From Phytoseiulus persimilis (lineage: Eukaryota; Arthropoda; Arachnida; Mesostigmata; Phytoseiidae), in contig CM075101.1 of the NCBI GenBank assembly GCA_037576195.1, positions 45,694,001-45,758,000 on the forward strand: a stretch of DNA of 64,000 bases. Direction: 5' to 3'. The notes under the pieces are model-generated. The model was not told where the DNA came from. It searched no databases and worked only from the letters and a program-made list of their open reading frames with translations. Positions 26,001-39,005 of the stretch are shown here, in pieces. Position numbers and translations under genes: made by a program. Position 1 is the stretch's first letter, and the number at the start of each line of letters is the position of its first letter.

Positions 26001-29000
26001 AAGGACTACGAGGTCGCTGAATCTTCATGCGGAGGGCTCTACGTCCGTGGCACCAACTCTGACCACAGAGTAGTTCCAGCCGGAGACCAGACATTCAGAA
26101 GACGTCCGAGAACGAGGCCAACTGACCCCCCATAGCGCCTGCTTGCAGTGTAATTTCTTGAGAGTCATATCTTTTTTCGCCTCCCTCCCGCTTCGGTGTC
26201 TCTTCTCTAAGCATCCTAATGAAGCTGCGACCAGCGTTCCGCGTGATGGAAGAGCTCGACCAACTTCGAGCTTCTTTCCGGCAGGGCACTCCGTGCACCA
26301 GCTGAACAGTCGGCCAGTCAGCCGTCAGGAGTTCATGAATGCCTCTTCCTCCGAAACCACTCGCGAATTCCGCGAACGGCCGTTGCGGCTGAACCATCGG
26401 CGGTGATTCCGAATGATGAATATTTTCCTCGATCTCTCCTACTTCAGGAACCATGGCTCAGCTACTTGAAATCTCATTGATAGGGAGGAACTTGGGGAGT
26501 TTTCCCGAGTCATGTATTGCACTCGAAGCCCTCCAGCAGTACACCACTCCATCATGCCTCGAGCGAGCTCCGTTCGAGTCGAATCCGAGCTCTCTGTCTC
26601 TTTCGATTCCAACCGAAAACGGTGGAAAAGAAATCGTCTGACGATATCGAATGTTCGGGGTTCGAGGATTTCGTCGAGAGGCGTAAACTGCTGAACCATA
26701 CTCAGAGGAAACGTGAATGAGGAGAGAGCGAAACTGATGATGAGGAACTCCTATCCGCCGGAGAATCTTCTTCTCAGCCAAGGCTCCGTTGGCGGATTCG
26801 GCCGGGAAATCTGAGCCGGACCAACTTTGAAATCTCACACCATGCCATCTCATTTGGCACGTTATTCCGACTCTCGCTCACTCTGCAATCGAGAGCATTG
26901 CTCGCGACTGACTCCGTTTCGTTCATCCATCAGAGCGTGAATTCCATCATCCATTCGCTTTCGAATCATGAGCTGAATTCGAGTCTGAGAATATTGTCAT
27001 CGAGTCGACTGTGCCAGCCTCAAACTTTCCCCGTCTCGGAGCTTCTTCGGACAGACATGATCCGCTCCTCGAGGAGTCGGACAGAGCCGGACTCTAAGGA
27101 GCGAGCACACTCGCAGATTTCGAGCGGCGCCTGTCAGGGTGAGCTTTGGTTCAGTGTCCGAATCCTGGAACTTTAATCGTTGAACATTAAGTGAGCTGAA
27201 ACGATCTCCTCATGAGTTTGTCAACGAGCCGCTCACAGCGCGCGTTTCCCGGAGTTCCGAGCGGGGAGGAAGCTTGGCTTATATTTTGGTGCAGGATCCA
27301 TCCAGGGTTGTGGAAGAGGCAAATAGCAAAAAAGTTTGAGACTCTCGAGCTCAAAAAGGGGCAATCTGTTGGTTGGCTCCCATTTCCTCGCGTCGCGCAC
27401 AGATCTGTCCTGAAATTCGAGTCCGAGATATTTCCGCTCCGACAGGTATCCGCGACAAAATCCGTGGTTTTCCCGAGATGCCGTGAATTTCGCTGGACGC
27501 CGCGCTCTCCGACGCGTTTTCCCCTCATGCTGAATGATTTCAGGCGAAAATCGGCTTTTTGGCTCGTTGGAGTAGGTTCGCTCGTTTCCGTGGTCGTGCA
27601 ATCCGCCGGTTTGATTAAACCTCTCCGGCACCGAAGTTAGTTCTGTCGGGGATCGTTTCCGTGCCTGAACCAGAACAATGAAGAGGAGCACGTCGAACTT
27701 CATGTCCGTCTTTGCTTCCAGAACCCCCCGAGTCTCCCATCTTCCTCTCCTTTCAGAACCTTCCCGCAACGACTTGGGGTTTGCGCATCACATCTCAGCT
27801 GCTCCAATTCAATCCGTTTGTTTGCGTTCCTACACTCATCATATCTGATTTCTAGAACCACTAGCTGGGAGTACGGGCTCAGTTCCCTCGGGACCCCTGG
27901 GGATGGAACAGCACTGCGCCGCGCATCGTCGCAATATGTACGTATGTTACGTGCGGTCGACGTAAACCTACCCTGCTCCTATAGAGAACAAACAGCGGCA
28001 CGATTCCTTGGGGCAACAGAGACACTAGCCATGTCCGGATAGTGTTCTCGAAAATATCGCAATAATCAGTGGTCGATTCAGATTCTGCGAGGTTATCGTT
28101 CCCCATGGGTCTGGGGGCGGAGGGGGGAGGGGCGTATCTCGGATGGGTCAAGAGAATAACGTAAAAAGGCATGCATGCCATGCTAAGAAAATTGCCAATG
28201 AGCGTTCGTGAGAATGAGAAGCTCATCATTCCGTTTCCGTGCGGGGGTCATTCGACACGGAGTTCGGAATTGACGTGGGATTGGTCGCAACGATCCGAGT
28301 TTCGTCGCGCTAAGTGATTTCCGTTCCCGAAGAGTTCGACCATGCTTATGGTGAGGCCATTTCGATGATCCCTTCAAGCGGCTCGTGTTGCATCGACGAA
28401 GTGCGTTTCCATTCTAATGCGGTGGATCGCGAAAGAGCCTCATTGTCTCCTCGAGGATGACGGGCACCGGATCATCTGGGAAGGCCAGCATTCCGGTCAT
28501 TTCCTCGCGAACGAAACACTTCGTGCGCGTCGTTTCGTTATCTGGTGTTCTCCGGCGGTTCCCGATAGCGGGGCTCCTCCTCTCGCTGACACTGGCCTTG
28601 CGGTCCTCCGCGAGTCATCGTACCGGATTTCTTCGGAGCCTCAAATCACCTGGGAATCTCGAGGCTCATCCTCTGCGGACACTCCAAATTGGATTCCTCA
28701 ACTGATGGACGGCTTCCAATAAAGTTAAGGTCGATGTTTTCGCATCGCACCGCATCAGGGTTCATCGAATGAAACCTTTCCTTTAATGCCTTTCCGGATA
28801 ATCTTTGACATCCAAGAAGGCTGGGACCTCGGAGAGCCTGTACTCGAAACTGGAGAGGGTTACGCTCAGATATTCGAAATAGTTGTTTCCAGGCTCGGAG
28901 TCAGAAAAAATGGGCGTCAGAGTGAACTCCTCCCGGGAATTCGTGGGAGCTGAGAGTTACAAGAGTGTTATGATGTATTGATGCATTTTCGTTGCCACAA

Positions 29001-32000
29001 CCGAAGAAACACCGACGGATTCCAGAACCAGTTTCCTCCCATCGGAGTGTGTTCCAGCTCGCTCCTGTCTCGGGTATGTAATAGGAGGATCAGCGGACAC
29101 CTGTACCCACCTATTCCGATGTATGCGATCCCCCCATCGATCTGGCCTAATGCAGACTCGAAAATATGGGACGCGACTCCGACAGACGGGATCAATCAGT
29201 GAGCATCGGGCCGCGGAATCGATGAGAACTCGATCCGGAATGGTTCAGAGCATGGAGCGAGCTGTAGAAGATCCGTATGCTCCCGACCGCTGAGAGGATC
29301 CTCGGGAGTTATACCGTTGAGACGATCGTCTCCGGAAACCTCTCACGATGGCCATTTCCATATCGCCCTCTCTAATGATCCTCCGTCAGATGGAAGAATT
29401 CCCGATTCTTCCACTGGAAGGGGGACCTCTAGCAAGGCCCTCTCCACAACATCGTTTCGGCAACGGTGTCGCCAGGGGTCCTTCGTCAGGCTGAAGGATC
29501 TTGAAATTAGAGCTCCGATTAGATTTCCAAATTCACCAGACATGTCTTTGTACGGGACTTCGCTCAAGGTTTTGCCTGTTCGCGAAAAACGCCCGGTTTT
29601 CGCCTCTTTCAGAGAGGATGTCCAGTTTCACGATGTTCCGAGGAATCCGATTTGATCTTGGATCTCGTTCCCTGAACCCGATGGCTGGCCGTTGCAACTT
29701 TCGGCGCAAATTCAGCGAGCCGAGCGGTTCTTGTGGACCCCTGCGTAGAGGTCACTTTTGTTCCAGGATAAGTGTGAGACCGCCTCTCGACAGAGCACAC
29801 TTCGGGATGCCCTGATCCAAATAGGACCCTGCTGGTTTACGCCGCGGTGACCGCGGAGCAGCGCAAAGCCAGTTTGAGCTTCGTGAGTCCTTGCCGAGTT
29901 TCGTTTCACGGGAGACACCTGTCGTAGCTCGGCCTTTTACAGTGATTGCGTTCTGAGGAAGGAGCGAAAGCCAATCTTGAGCCGACGAGGCACCGTCCCG
30001 CCGTTCAACGAAGTCTTGGAAGGATTACCAGCCGTTCAATTCGGATATCCGCGCTCGGTAGCCTGAGTGAGGTTGCTGAATTAGATCGCTTTCTGATTGT
30101 TAAAGAACAGTTCTCCAAAGAGCGGCTCAGTACGAACAAAAAGCTCAAGCACCTGGTTAGAGGGTGCTTGGCAGAGAGGCAAAATCAGTGTTTCAAGTGA
30201 GAACTCTTACTGTTGTTTGCTTCGGTAAATGATCATCGGTATTCTCTGGCGTTTCAACGTTTCAGAGACTTCTTCCCAAGACACAGCAACCAACATATGG
30301 TTTGCGCATATGGTCTGCGCAACCTGTGGTGCGCTCTGCTGCACTTCGAACTCCGTGATGAGAGTGAGGACCTGAGACACGGTTCGAACATCCGTACCAC
30401 ACAGGATCTCCTCGTTTTTTTTCCAGACTCTTCCGTACGGCATCGTCTATCTCTGTAGCTAGACGGCGAGAATTATGGTACCTCATCCGGACAACTTTGT
30501 CTCATTCGGCCAGGACAGGATCAAGGGGAAGATAAGCTGGAAACTGTGCCTCACGCGATCTACATCGATAGAACCAAGACCGTCCGAAGCGGAAGCGGGT
30601 GAACACAATCGTGGCTCCGCATACGGTAAGACCGTGAACCCCGATATTGTATTATGGAACTGAATTCGAAGAGTCGGCGAATGCCGCAACAGTCCCGGAA
30701 CGTGAACCGGGTGGCCATGTCGATTTCTGGGGATCCATCGCTGTTCCGACTCTTCGTCACCTATCAATGCAAGGCCAACCTTGCTCCGCGTAAGTACCCG
30801 CGTATCTTCTAGGGGAAGTTTCCTCGTGTGAGATGCATACCGCGAGGTGAACTCCCTCGTACTGAGAATAGGAAATAACTCTCCGCTATTCCAAAAGAAG
30901 GGAGAGACTGTACGAATCGCCCGTGTTCACGTAGTGGGTCACGCTCCCAATACGACTCTGCAGCACCATTATTTTTTTCATAAAACTGCATTGTTTGTAC
31001 ACAAGCTCTAGGCCACGCGTGGAATCAGTGCATTCCCGAGACCGCTAGTCGATGACCCCGATGTGGCGAAAGGGCTCTCTCTAATCTCTCGATTCGACAG
31101 GCTTCCGAAGGCTATATCAGAGCTCGAGTTTAACTCCTACTTATTGCAGGGACAGGTCGCTATCTTGCGTTCCGTGAAGATTGGTTTGGACGGAGGCTCT
31201 GCAGCTCGGCTGGACGAAGAATCCGATCTGGGAGAACTCTACGGAATCCCGGGAAGAGCCTCAGAGGCCGACGTCGAACGGTTCTTTCCGATGTATGAGA
31301 ATTTGTTGTCGGATCGGCGCCATGAATCGAGCGGAATCAGTCTGAAACATCATCTCTCGAGCTCAGGCGTGCTTTTCCTCCATCTTTGAGTTCGTCCGCT
31401 CTTCTCCGGATTCGCATGAGGTGTCCGTTCGATTGTTGTTAGGCTTTCTGCGAAGAAATGTCCGGTGAATCCGAAGCTCTTGTGATGATCGCCTGGATCG
31501 CAACTCGGACAGAAAGCAATGGTAGAGGTCTCATGGCTATGAGGAAACCGTGGTCAGGCCTCAGTCAAACTGTTCCATCAGGACGCAGCTTCCACGATGT
31601 CGAAAAGCACTAACGTCTCACGTCCAAGGAAAATATTTATTTTGGCCCTGCAGGATCGAACGAGGGTGCTTCGATGACAACTGCGACCTCTGATGGGAGT
31701 GACGATATCGGAGCCAGGGCACGCGGCAGCGGAAATAATTTGATCATCAAACTGGTGGATATGACTCTCCGATTCGATTCGCCGGCGGTCACTTCCAGTT
31801 TGGCTCGATTTGTCCAACACTGCTGCCCGAATCCTGAGCGGCGGCGAGACCCACCGTTCCAGCCCCAGGAATCTCCAAGCGAATGAGAGAATTCCTTAAT
31901 TATTTCTCCCACTCAACCGAACTGCGCTCAGGAACTCTGACCGTTAGGTTCGTAGGCGGATGCGTGTCGGGGCTGGAGACCCACCATGGGAAGGTAGTAA

Positions 32001-33302
32001 TAATGAGAAAGAAGACAGAGAAGCACAGAGCATCTCTTGACGATTCTTCACCTCGGGCCATTCTTCGAAATGCCGTAGCCATTACCAGAAACTTGTTTTC
32101 AACGCAAGACACGGGTTATCTCCTCGGATGTGCTTCCCATCGACATTCGTTATTATCTGAGAACGGCGTTTGACCAGGAGAGAGGGTGAAGACTTCGGGT
32201 CAGATGGAGCCGGATGAGGAAAATGGAGGAAGCAGCAGGTGGGCTCCCGAGCCTACGGAAATACTGCAATGGACGCGTTGCGCCTTTCCTCTCGCTTTCT
32301 CTGTCTCATAATCTTTGGGGATGTTTTCTGTCCTGTCCCGCATTCCCAGTCCGTCCCGTCCTCCAGTCTCTCTCTCCTACTCAGAGGTCGCTCTCTAGTC
32401 TTCATTCTTCGCTGTCTGTTTATCATCATTCTTTCCTCGCGTCGCCGTTGTCCTCTCGTCCTGTCATCCCTATTCTTCGCTCTCCTCCTTGTCCTCCAAA
32501 CTCTGTTGTCCTCGTTCTACGCTTTAGCAAGTTGTCATTCCTCCCTTCTCCTGCCCTAAGTGTTCTCCTCCTCTCAAAAGCTTTCCCCGTTCGTTGTGAC
32601 GTCCTCTTCCCGTGCTGTCCTCTGCTCTCATTGGGCTCCTCCGCTCGCCGTTCCTGCCGCCGCACATCATTACACCATTCCAACGCGAGGTCTTGACCGC
32701 GTTTTCAAGAAGGAAACGAGCTAGACTCCCGGGGGTTCTCATCTAACGCAAGTCGAGCACGGCCAGCTCGTTCGCGGTGACGGCGACTGCGGTTCGATTG
32801 ATCAACGTGAGTCCTTCCCAATCTTGCGGGAATCCTTCCTCCGCGGCCCGGGGCTTCCACCATGGGGAATTCGGCGGTTCATTGTCGCTGACCCCAGCCG
32901 CCAAAATTAGATTTCGTTCGCTGAGTTTGGATGAACCATGTTGAAAGCTGGCGAAAACGTCCATACTTCACGCAGAGAATGTACACGTGCTGTGGGATCT
33001 GAGGGACAGAATATCTACCTAACAGCGATTTCGTTCCCGACAAACGACAATCCTGGCTGCACCGCGCCCTCGCTCAAGGCTCCTGTGCCGTGCTATTCCT
33101 GCGGCATTCCGTTGCCATTCTGACTCGAAGAATATCAATGGCACTCCAATGGGATCTCGATTCCGAAAAACGTCGCGCGTTTTCCACCGCGAGGGCATCT
33201 GTCCCTTGAACAATATAGCCAACAGGATCAATCACGGTCAGCCTCCGGAAGAGTCAAGAACTGAGCTGGGCTTGGTCGAGTTTTTCAGAGTTTTGACTGG
33301 AG
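20035..33302. other. No supported gene
   Basis: A small cluster of GATTCGAATTCG-like palindromes at about 22,985-23,035 may be a relic of the GATTCGG type. Other features are a poly-G run at 25,565, a G-quadruplex pattern at 28,107-28,132 and the pyrimidine tract at 32.3-32.7 kb. Several frames look protein-like, but none has a family match or a splice-consistent partner. Confidence 0.5.
32281..32680. repeat. 400-bp pyrimidine-rich tract, degenerate TCCTC minisatellite
   Basis: The + strand is strongly biased to C and T for about 400 bases, with recurring TCCTC, TCTCTC, GTCCCGTCC and TCGTCCT words of no fixed period. It looks like an old, diverged minisatellite. Hydrophobic + strand frames and Arg/Glu-rich - strand frames across it are by-products of this composition. 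Confidence 0.6.
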
Positions 33303-33494
33303 CTCGGAAGTTCAGGCATTATTCATTGATCATCATCCATCAATCCATGGATTCATCACTAGATGAATGGGCGGATTGATGAATTATGCCTTATTGCCAT
33401 GAGAACTGATGAACTCAGCCATCAGAAACTCATTCATCCATCTCATTATATGGATAGATGGAGGTATGGAATGATGAATGCCTGAACTCCCGAG
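33303..33494. repeat. 192-bp MITE-like element with 18-bp terminal inverted repeats
   Basis: The left end CTCGGAAGTTCAGGCATT (33,303-33,320) and the right end at 33,477-33,494 (reverse complement CTCGGGAGTTCAGGCATT) differ at one base. The interior is filled with ATTCATC, GATGAAT, CATCCAT and GATGGAT words, giving many small hairpins. There is no coding capacity. Terminal repeats of this length on a body below 200 bp are typical of MITEs, but I could not pick out a target-site duplication. Confidence 0.7.
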
Positions 33495-35071
33495 GAGTCA
33501 CTGTCGTGGTCATACTAATGAGTGTAGCTGGGGTCATTGTCACATGGTTACCTCCACATTTCGTCTACTCAGAAGTCCAGTAAGGGAGGTTCGAAGCCGA
33601 GAATCACCATGTCGGTCCTAGTTTTTCCCTGAATACACCCTTTCCCAGATTTATCCATGAGATCGGAATCGAGATGAGTTCGGAAATCGTCATGGCCACA
33701 GACCACATTCGCCCGGTTCCTCTCAAGCTAAAACCGCTAAGGGATCGACCACCCAAAAGTCTCTAAATATCTCTACAAGTGTCTCCAAGTCTTCCTGCAA
33801 ATTTCTTTTGACGTATCCCATTGGGTCGGCCATTTTTCCGAGAGGCGATGATTACGACGACGATTCGAGTCCCAGAAATCTGTGACTATGACTGCTCCCG
33901 ACTTCGGTCGGAAACCCCCGACATTCGATGGAAACGCCTCGGAATGCTCGCTTCAGGCCTCGTTTCTGGAGGCTTGATGAATAAAGTGAAGAAATGCTCC
34001 GATTGAAAACGGACTCCAGATCACACTTTTAGTTCACAGGAGTTGGTTAATGAACCACCTCAGAACACACTCGCTCTCCTCGGGCGCGGCGTGATGTACT
34101 ATTTCCTCCCTTCCTCGCCTCTCTCCTTTCATGGCTTCCTAGATGGCAGATCTGTCGGAATTGTTCTCAATTTGAGTGTAATTGCCAAGTAGACAGCTAA
34201 GTGAGTCACACGCGGTCGTCTGGATCCAGGCCATACATGTCGGAGATAAAAACTCTCCAGAGTCGGGGAAGAGCCGGCAGCGAGCTCATCAACTCTACGA
34301 CATGCCGGAGACGAAAGCCGTTTGTCATCTCTCCGAGCATTCCTCGCGACCGTGGTGTTCACTCAAACATTGACACAACAACTAAGGAACAAATCCACGA
34401 TATTAGGGAACCTTAGGGATATTAGGTGCGAATTTCAGGCAGGACCCGATAGTTCGCGAGCGTTCGAACCATCTCGACCGTTTCAATCGTCAGTAACACC
34501 TGAGGACTATTTCCCAGCGGGCACCCTGAGGTTGAGGCAAACTCGGTCGAGGTGAGTGGTCGCATCTCCGAATCATGACCCTCTCAATCCGGAATTCCCG
34601 AGGAACCCTCAAACATCGTCCAATCATCCACAGAGCAAGCTGAGTTAGGTCTTCGAGAATTGCAATATTTCAGGGGCATTCGAATGAATGGAGTGATATC
34701 CTAATTCAAGACAGGAATCCGCCGGCGCAAGTATGCTCACGTTAAAGCTTCGTGGTTGACCTACTCAGAGCCCAGGGCGCTGTTGGCCGCAGAGCGCTAT
34801 TCCCAGCCAGGTTTAGTTTCGCTCGTTTGACTCTAATCATGTTGTTTTGGTGACGAGGCCGAAATTGTCTCCAATTACCCTCGAATCGAGCGTGTTCTCG
34901 AGCGGTAACACGAGTGCCTCGGGAGTTCAGTTTAGCTCAGCGGCGAGCGGCGCCTTGTCTGTTTGCTTGCTCACACGTCGTGTCAGGAATACGAGTAATA
35001 ACAACATGAATTTCACGTGGGGAGACAACGAGGTACCACCCCGAGATCCCGCGGACAACGATTTTTTTCTA

Positions 35072-35195
35072 TTACGATTTTTCTCAAAAAACTCGGATCA
35101 GAAAGTGAACTTCTCAGATGAAGAGTTCATCTGATAACGAATCCGGCAGACAGCGCTTTCATCTGACGCGATTTTTGAAAAAAAAAATCGAGAAA
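35072..35195. repeat. Short AT-rich inverted-repeat cluster
   Basis: A perfect 8-bp stem with a 3-base loop (CAGATGAA, GAG, TTCATCTG at 35,115-35,133) is flanked by CGATTTTTCTCAAAAAAC on the left and GCGATTTTTGAAAAAAAAAA on the right. When the right block is complemented the two resemble each other. TCAGATGAAAG-like words recur on both sides. It may be a degraded foldback element; the arms are much less regular than in the other cases. Confidence 0.35.
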
Positions 35196-38100
35196 GAGGT
35201 TCGTCATGTGCGGCATGATTGGTTTTACGCAGGTGACTCCGGCTCCTTGAGATATGATCCCGACTCGGCTGTGGGGATAACTTCCCTCAACGGGTTTGAA
35301 CTTCGTGTGACTTTCTGGATCGTCTCCCCCCTGATTCTTCCTTCGTTTTGCGGAGCCCGGAGTATCCATTGCGGGAACGGAATAGGGAGTCCAACAGCCC
35401 GACCCCCGGCAACAGATATCCGAAACGCTCGTGTGCGTACTGCACTCGGTTGAAAGCGGGCCGTGCTCGGATTCGGAGGTTCCTTTTTCCCCCGCGAAGC
35501 ACCAAGTCTCCTCTCCTCGTCTCCGGGACCAGGAGGATGGGGCCTCCTTTGTTGTCGGAGGCGAGGTTTTCTTCTTCACTGCAGTCCACGTCAGCGGAAT
35601 TGTCAGCGACCACGTTATCTTCCGAGTGTCCGTCTATCGAGGAGAGATCACGGGAAGCTTGGCTCATCAATACTTCATTAAAGTGCGAGTTATTGGTTGC
35701 CACTTTCTTTGAAAGGAATCCTCTGAGATTCGTTCTCGCTCTGTTGACCACGAGCCTATCTGTTGACGACCGGCTGTTGCAATCGGGAAGATCTTGTGCG
35801 GCTTGAACAGATTGAGACGTACTAACCTACACGCTAATCATGGAACTTGTTTTCCCTCTGGCTAGGGGAAGGAGCAATTGTAGCTCTTAGAAACTCTCAG
35901 AACTGATCAGTGCCCGGGGCAAGAGTACGGCGCCTCAAGTCACCTGCGACAACTCAATTTCGCAGGGAGTCTCGTAACTTTTTTTCGTGCCTGAAATCCA
36001 AAAGCAGGTCGGGCGTAGCCCGGGAAGAGGCAACGCCAGCTCAGTCGGAAAGCCCAGGAGATTGGCTATTTATATTCGATCCACACGATACGTAGATTAA
36101 TAAACTCGCCGAGCTCGCACACCCACACGCCCAGCGGCCGCAATAGCAGCGCAAGCAAGCGAGCACCGCACGATGTGCTCGCTTCATACAAGCGTTTCCT
36201 GATTGTCTGACAACACGTTTTTTCCTCCTCGCTCCGTTCTATGCCATCCCACGTCGGTCAGGTGCGACGATTCGCATCGTACCCGGCAATAAGGAGCGTC
36301 TCGGTTCTTCCTCCTCGTCCTCCTTTTTCCATGGGAGACGGATTTGAGCATGGATAGAACAGAATCTTCAGGGGAATGAACTCATGGGAAAGGACGATGT
36401 CGGGCCGTGACGTGGCCTGATCAGCAGTTTCGAACGGTTCCGAAGGCGGTCGGATCCCCTTCGAAGAGCAGCAAACTTCATATCCTTTCTCCACGCGGAA
36501 AAGCCTCAGGTTTTCGGCGAGGCGTTGAGCGAACGAGACGCGGTTCTGTTCCGCCAGCAGAGATCTGCGCTACCACAGGACTTCTCTCTCGAAGTTCCAT
36601 GGGACCTCGGAAGTGGGCTGGTTTGTCTCCGGAATTTATGCACGGAACTCCCACCTCGTTTCGACTCGCCGTCCGAGAACTTATCATATGCTTCGTTCTC
36701 CCCTGCAAGAACTGTTCGAATGGAGAGTGTTCTCAAATTCAAAGTCGATCGAGGACGGAAACTTCCTACTTACCGTTAGCCAAAGCTGGGCATCCATGCA
36801 GGCTTTGGATCACCTCGCTAGGCCACTCGGGGCGGGGGCGAGGGAAGCCGTTCCGTTTCACGGGAACGCTCGAAAGATGGTCGCGGAGTGTGGAATTCTT
36901 GGAGCATGCCCACTTGTTTGTAAGGCGAGAAGTTCGATCAACGTGGAGGATCATCCTGATTCCGATGACTGTGCAGCATGCGATCGCTAGTTTTGAATCT
37001 CGAGTCGATGGATGCGGCTGGATCGTTGGAGGACTCCAGGAGAAAATGTTTCATGAATATTTGCCAACGTCGTGGATACCGTGTCGCCATGCATCGCTGC
37101 TGGTGAAATTGGAAAACTGTGTGAACGAGCGAGCCTTGCTTGGATTCTGTCTCGGCGAAAAAGTACAGTCGGCGCGTGAGATATGTCTCGTTGGATGTGA
37201 CTAATACGCCAAGATTGTCGACATTGAGCTTTCTCCATCGGCTCACAGCGCGAGCAAGGGTCCGCGTTCCCGGCTCAAGTGGGCGGTTTTGAGGTCAAGA
37301 GCGAATCGGCTTCTCGGCGAGTTCCGTCCACCTGAGAGTCGCAGCGGCAATCAACACTTTGAGAATGGCCGAGGGAGACATGATTGTCTCGCTCAGAAGC
37401 AGAGTCGCGAGTGGAAAACAGCTACAGACGCTCAGAATCTCGATTGCCACCAGCGCTTCGGAACTGAGAGCAAGAGATCGACGCGACGCGGAGAGCCGAA
37501 TGATTTCTGAGAGGTCTGATCGGCATTAGGAATCGGTGATCCAGACAAAGTCAACGCGATCGTCTCTATTCTTGGTCTAGACCGACCGGAATGACCACCA
37601 CGAGAGCCCCTGTGGAATCTCTATGAACGGCGACGGCGTACGTTTTTATGCTGTCTGGGCCAAGCTGATAAAGGTAATGATTATAACGGGACCCGTGGGA
37701 GAACATCGTTCCGAGAACTCTCTCCAATGCGAAGGTTCTCCTATCTCTTCCTCTCTTAGTTGGTCGTCACAGACCTTCCACGACGAATCACAATCCGCTG
37801 ATATCCTCTGTTCCGAACCAAACGGTGTCGACCCTCGCTGCCCATGTCAATGAAGCGGGCGCATTTCGAAAACGGTTCGAGACGCTCTGACGAGTCTTGG
37901 TTTCGACTCCTCCCGGACCACTTCCTCGGCCGAGCTCACTGAGAATCAGGTGTTCGCCATGGAGGCTTTTCGAATATCTGTCAGTTCGGGAACTCCCGGC
38001 GAAGACTGATGAAGAACATCCCGGGTCCTGAGTCATCGACTCGATATCCTGCTGCAGGGGTTCCAACCAACTTGTCTAGAATTCTAGAAGGCTCACAGAA

Positions 38101-38726
38101 TCGCTGAGCTCGGCTTGAATGTATGCTGCGACTCAGATTCGCTGCTCTCGCGATTCTCACTTTCGAAGTATAGGGCGGTTCTGTACTGCTTCCGAGCGCT
38201 GCCCCGGCTTCGCTCAGGAAAGACTCCGCGAATTAGGGCGAACTTTCTCGCTCTTCCTCCCCGGCTCTCCAGTCCCTCACCCGAGGTATAACTCAGACTA
38301 GACGGTGGCTCCTCACCGCATCTTCCAATGTGCTTCCCGGAGCACGAGTCCCGGATCGGGTCTCCTCGCTGGTTTCAATCAGCCTGGAGGAACACTTCGT
38401 TGGAATGACCGGGAACCTCACCGGGAAGATCGGCTTCGATGAAATCCGGGAACCCGAACTCTGAAACGATTTCTGAAGCTGCTCCAGATGCATCTCTTGG
38501 AAGCTCTTCTCCTCGTTTCTGATGAAGAACTGATCGCATCGGGATACAGCTCACTCAGTAGCTCAGTAGGAGCGAAGACAACGCAATAAGAGCCTCATAT
38601 TGTGCACTTCGCAAATCAAAAAACAAATACGGCTGACTCAAGCGCTACGTTCGCTCACTCATTGTGAGCCCAGAGAACAAAAGAACCGCGGCCACATTCA
38701 GTGTAACTCATTGTACTGGATTGCAG

Positions 38727-39005
38727 GCACCCGAGTCGTCTTTCTGTTAATTGTGCTCATTTTTTTGCTGGTCGCCTCGCTCGACTCTGTGGCGGCTTTT
38801 TCAGTCAAGTCTGCTGACGAAGATCACATGGGGACACCTGACAAGTCGAGTTCCCCCTCCCATGTCCGAAGGCGACAGATTTGTTCGCAGTTATCGCGCG
38901 CCGAGCACGCAGCTGGCGGGCGCCGGGGAACCGATGATACGATTGTCAGCATTACAAACGTTCGACGATATCCAGCGCCGGCACGACATCCGAGCATTCT
39001 CGTCC
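38727..39005 (+). CDS. Doubtful isolated exon with a hydrophobic segment
   Basis: A 279-base stretch lies between a good acceptor (GGATTGCAG ending at 38,726) and a good donor (GTAAGC at 39,006). Only one frame is open across it, entering and leaving in phase 1. It starts with a signal-like or membrane-like segment (TRVVFLLIVLIFLLVASL), then a serine- and arginine-rich part with RRR and GGRR sites. This could be an exon of a secreted precursor or of a single-pass protein. I found no partner exons, no start codon in a good context and no family match, so chance remains the simpler explanation. Confidence 0.2.

Noticed and set aside
31063..31389. 108-codon + strand frame with an even, protein-like composition
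   Set aside because: No domain, no neighbouring exon and no poly(A) signal; comparable frames occur throughout the window by chance.
36407..37204. 265-codon + strand open frame
   Set aside because: Two other frames are open over the same place and none matches a family; high GC explains the lack of stops.
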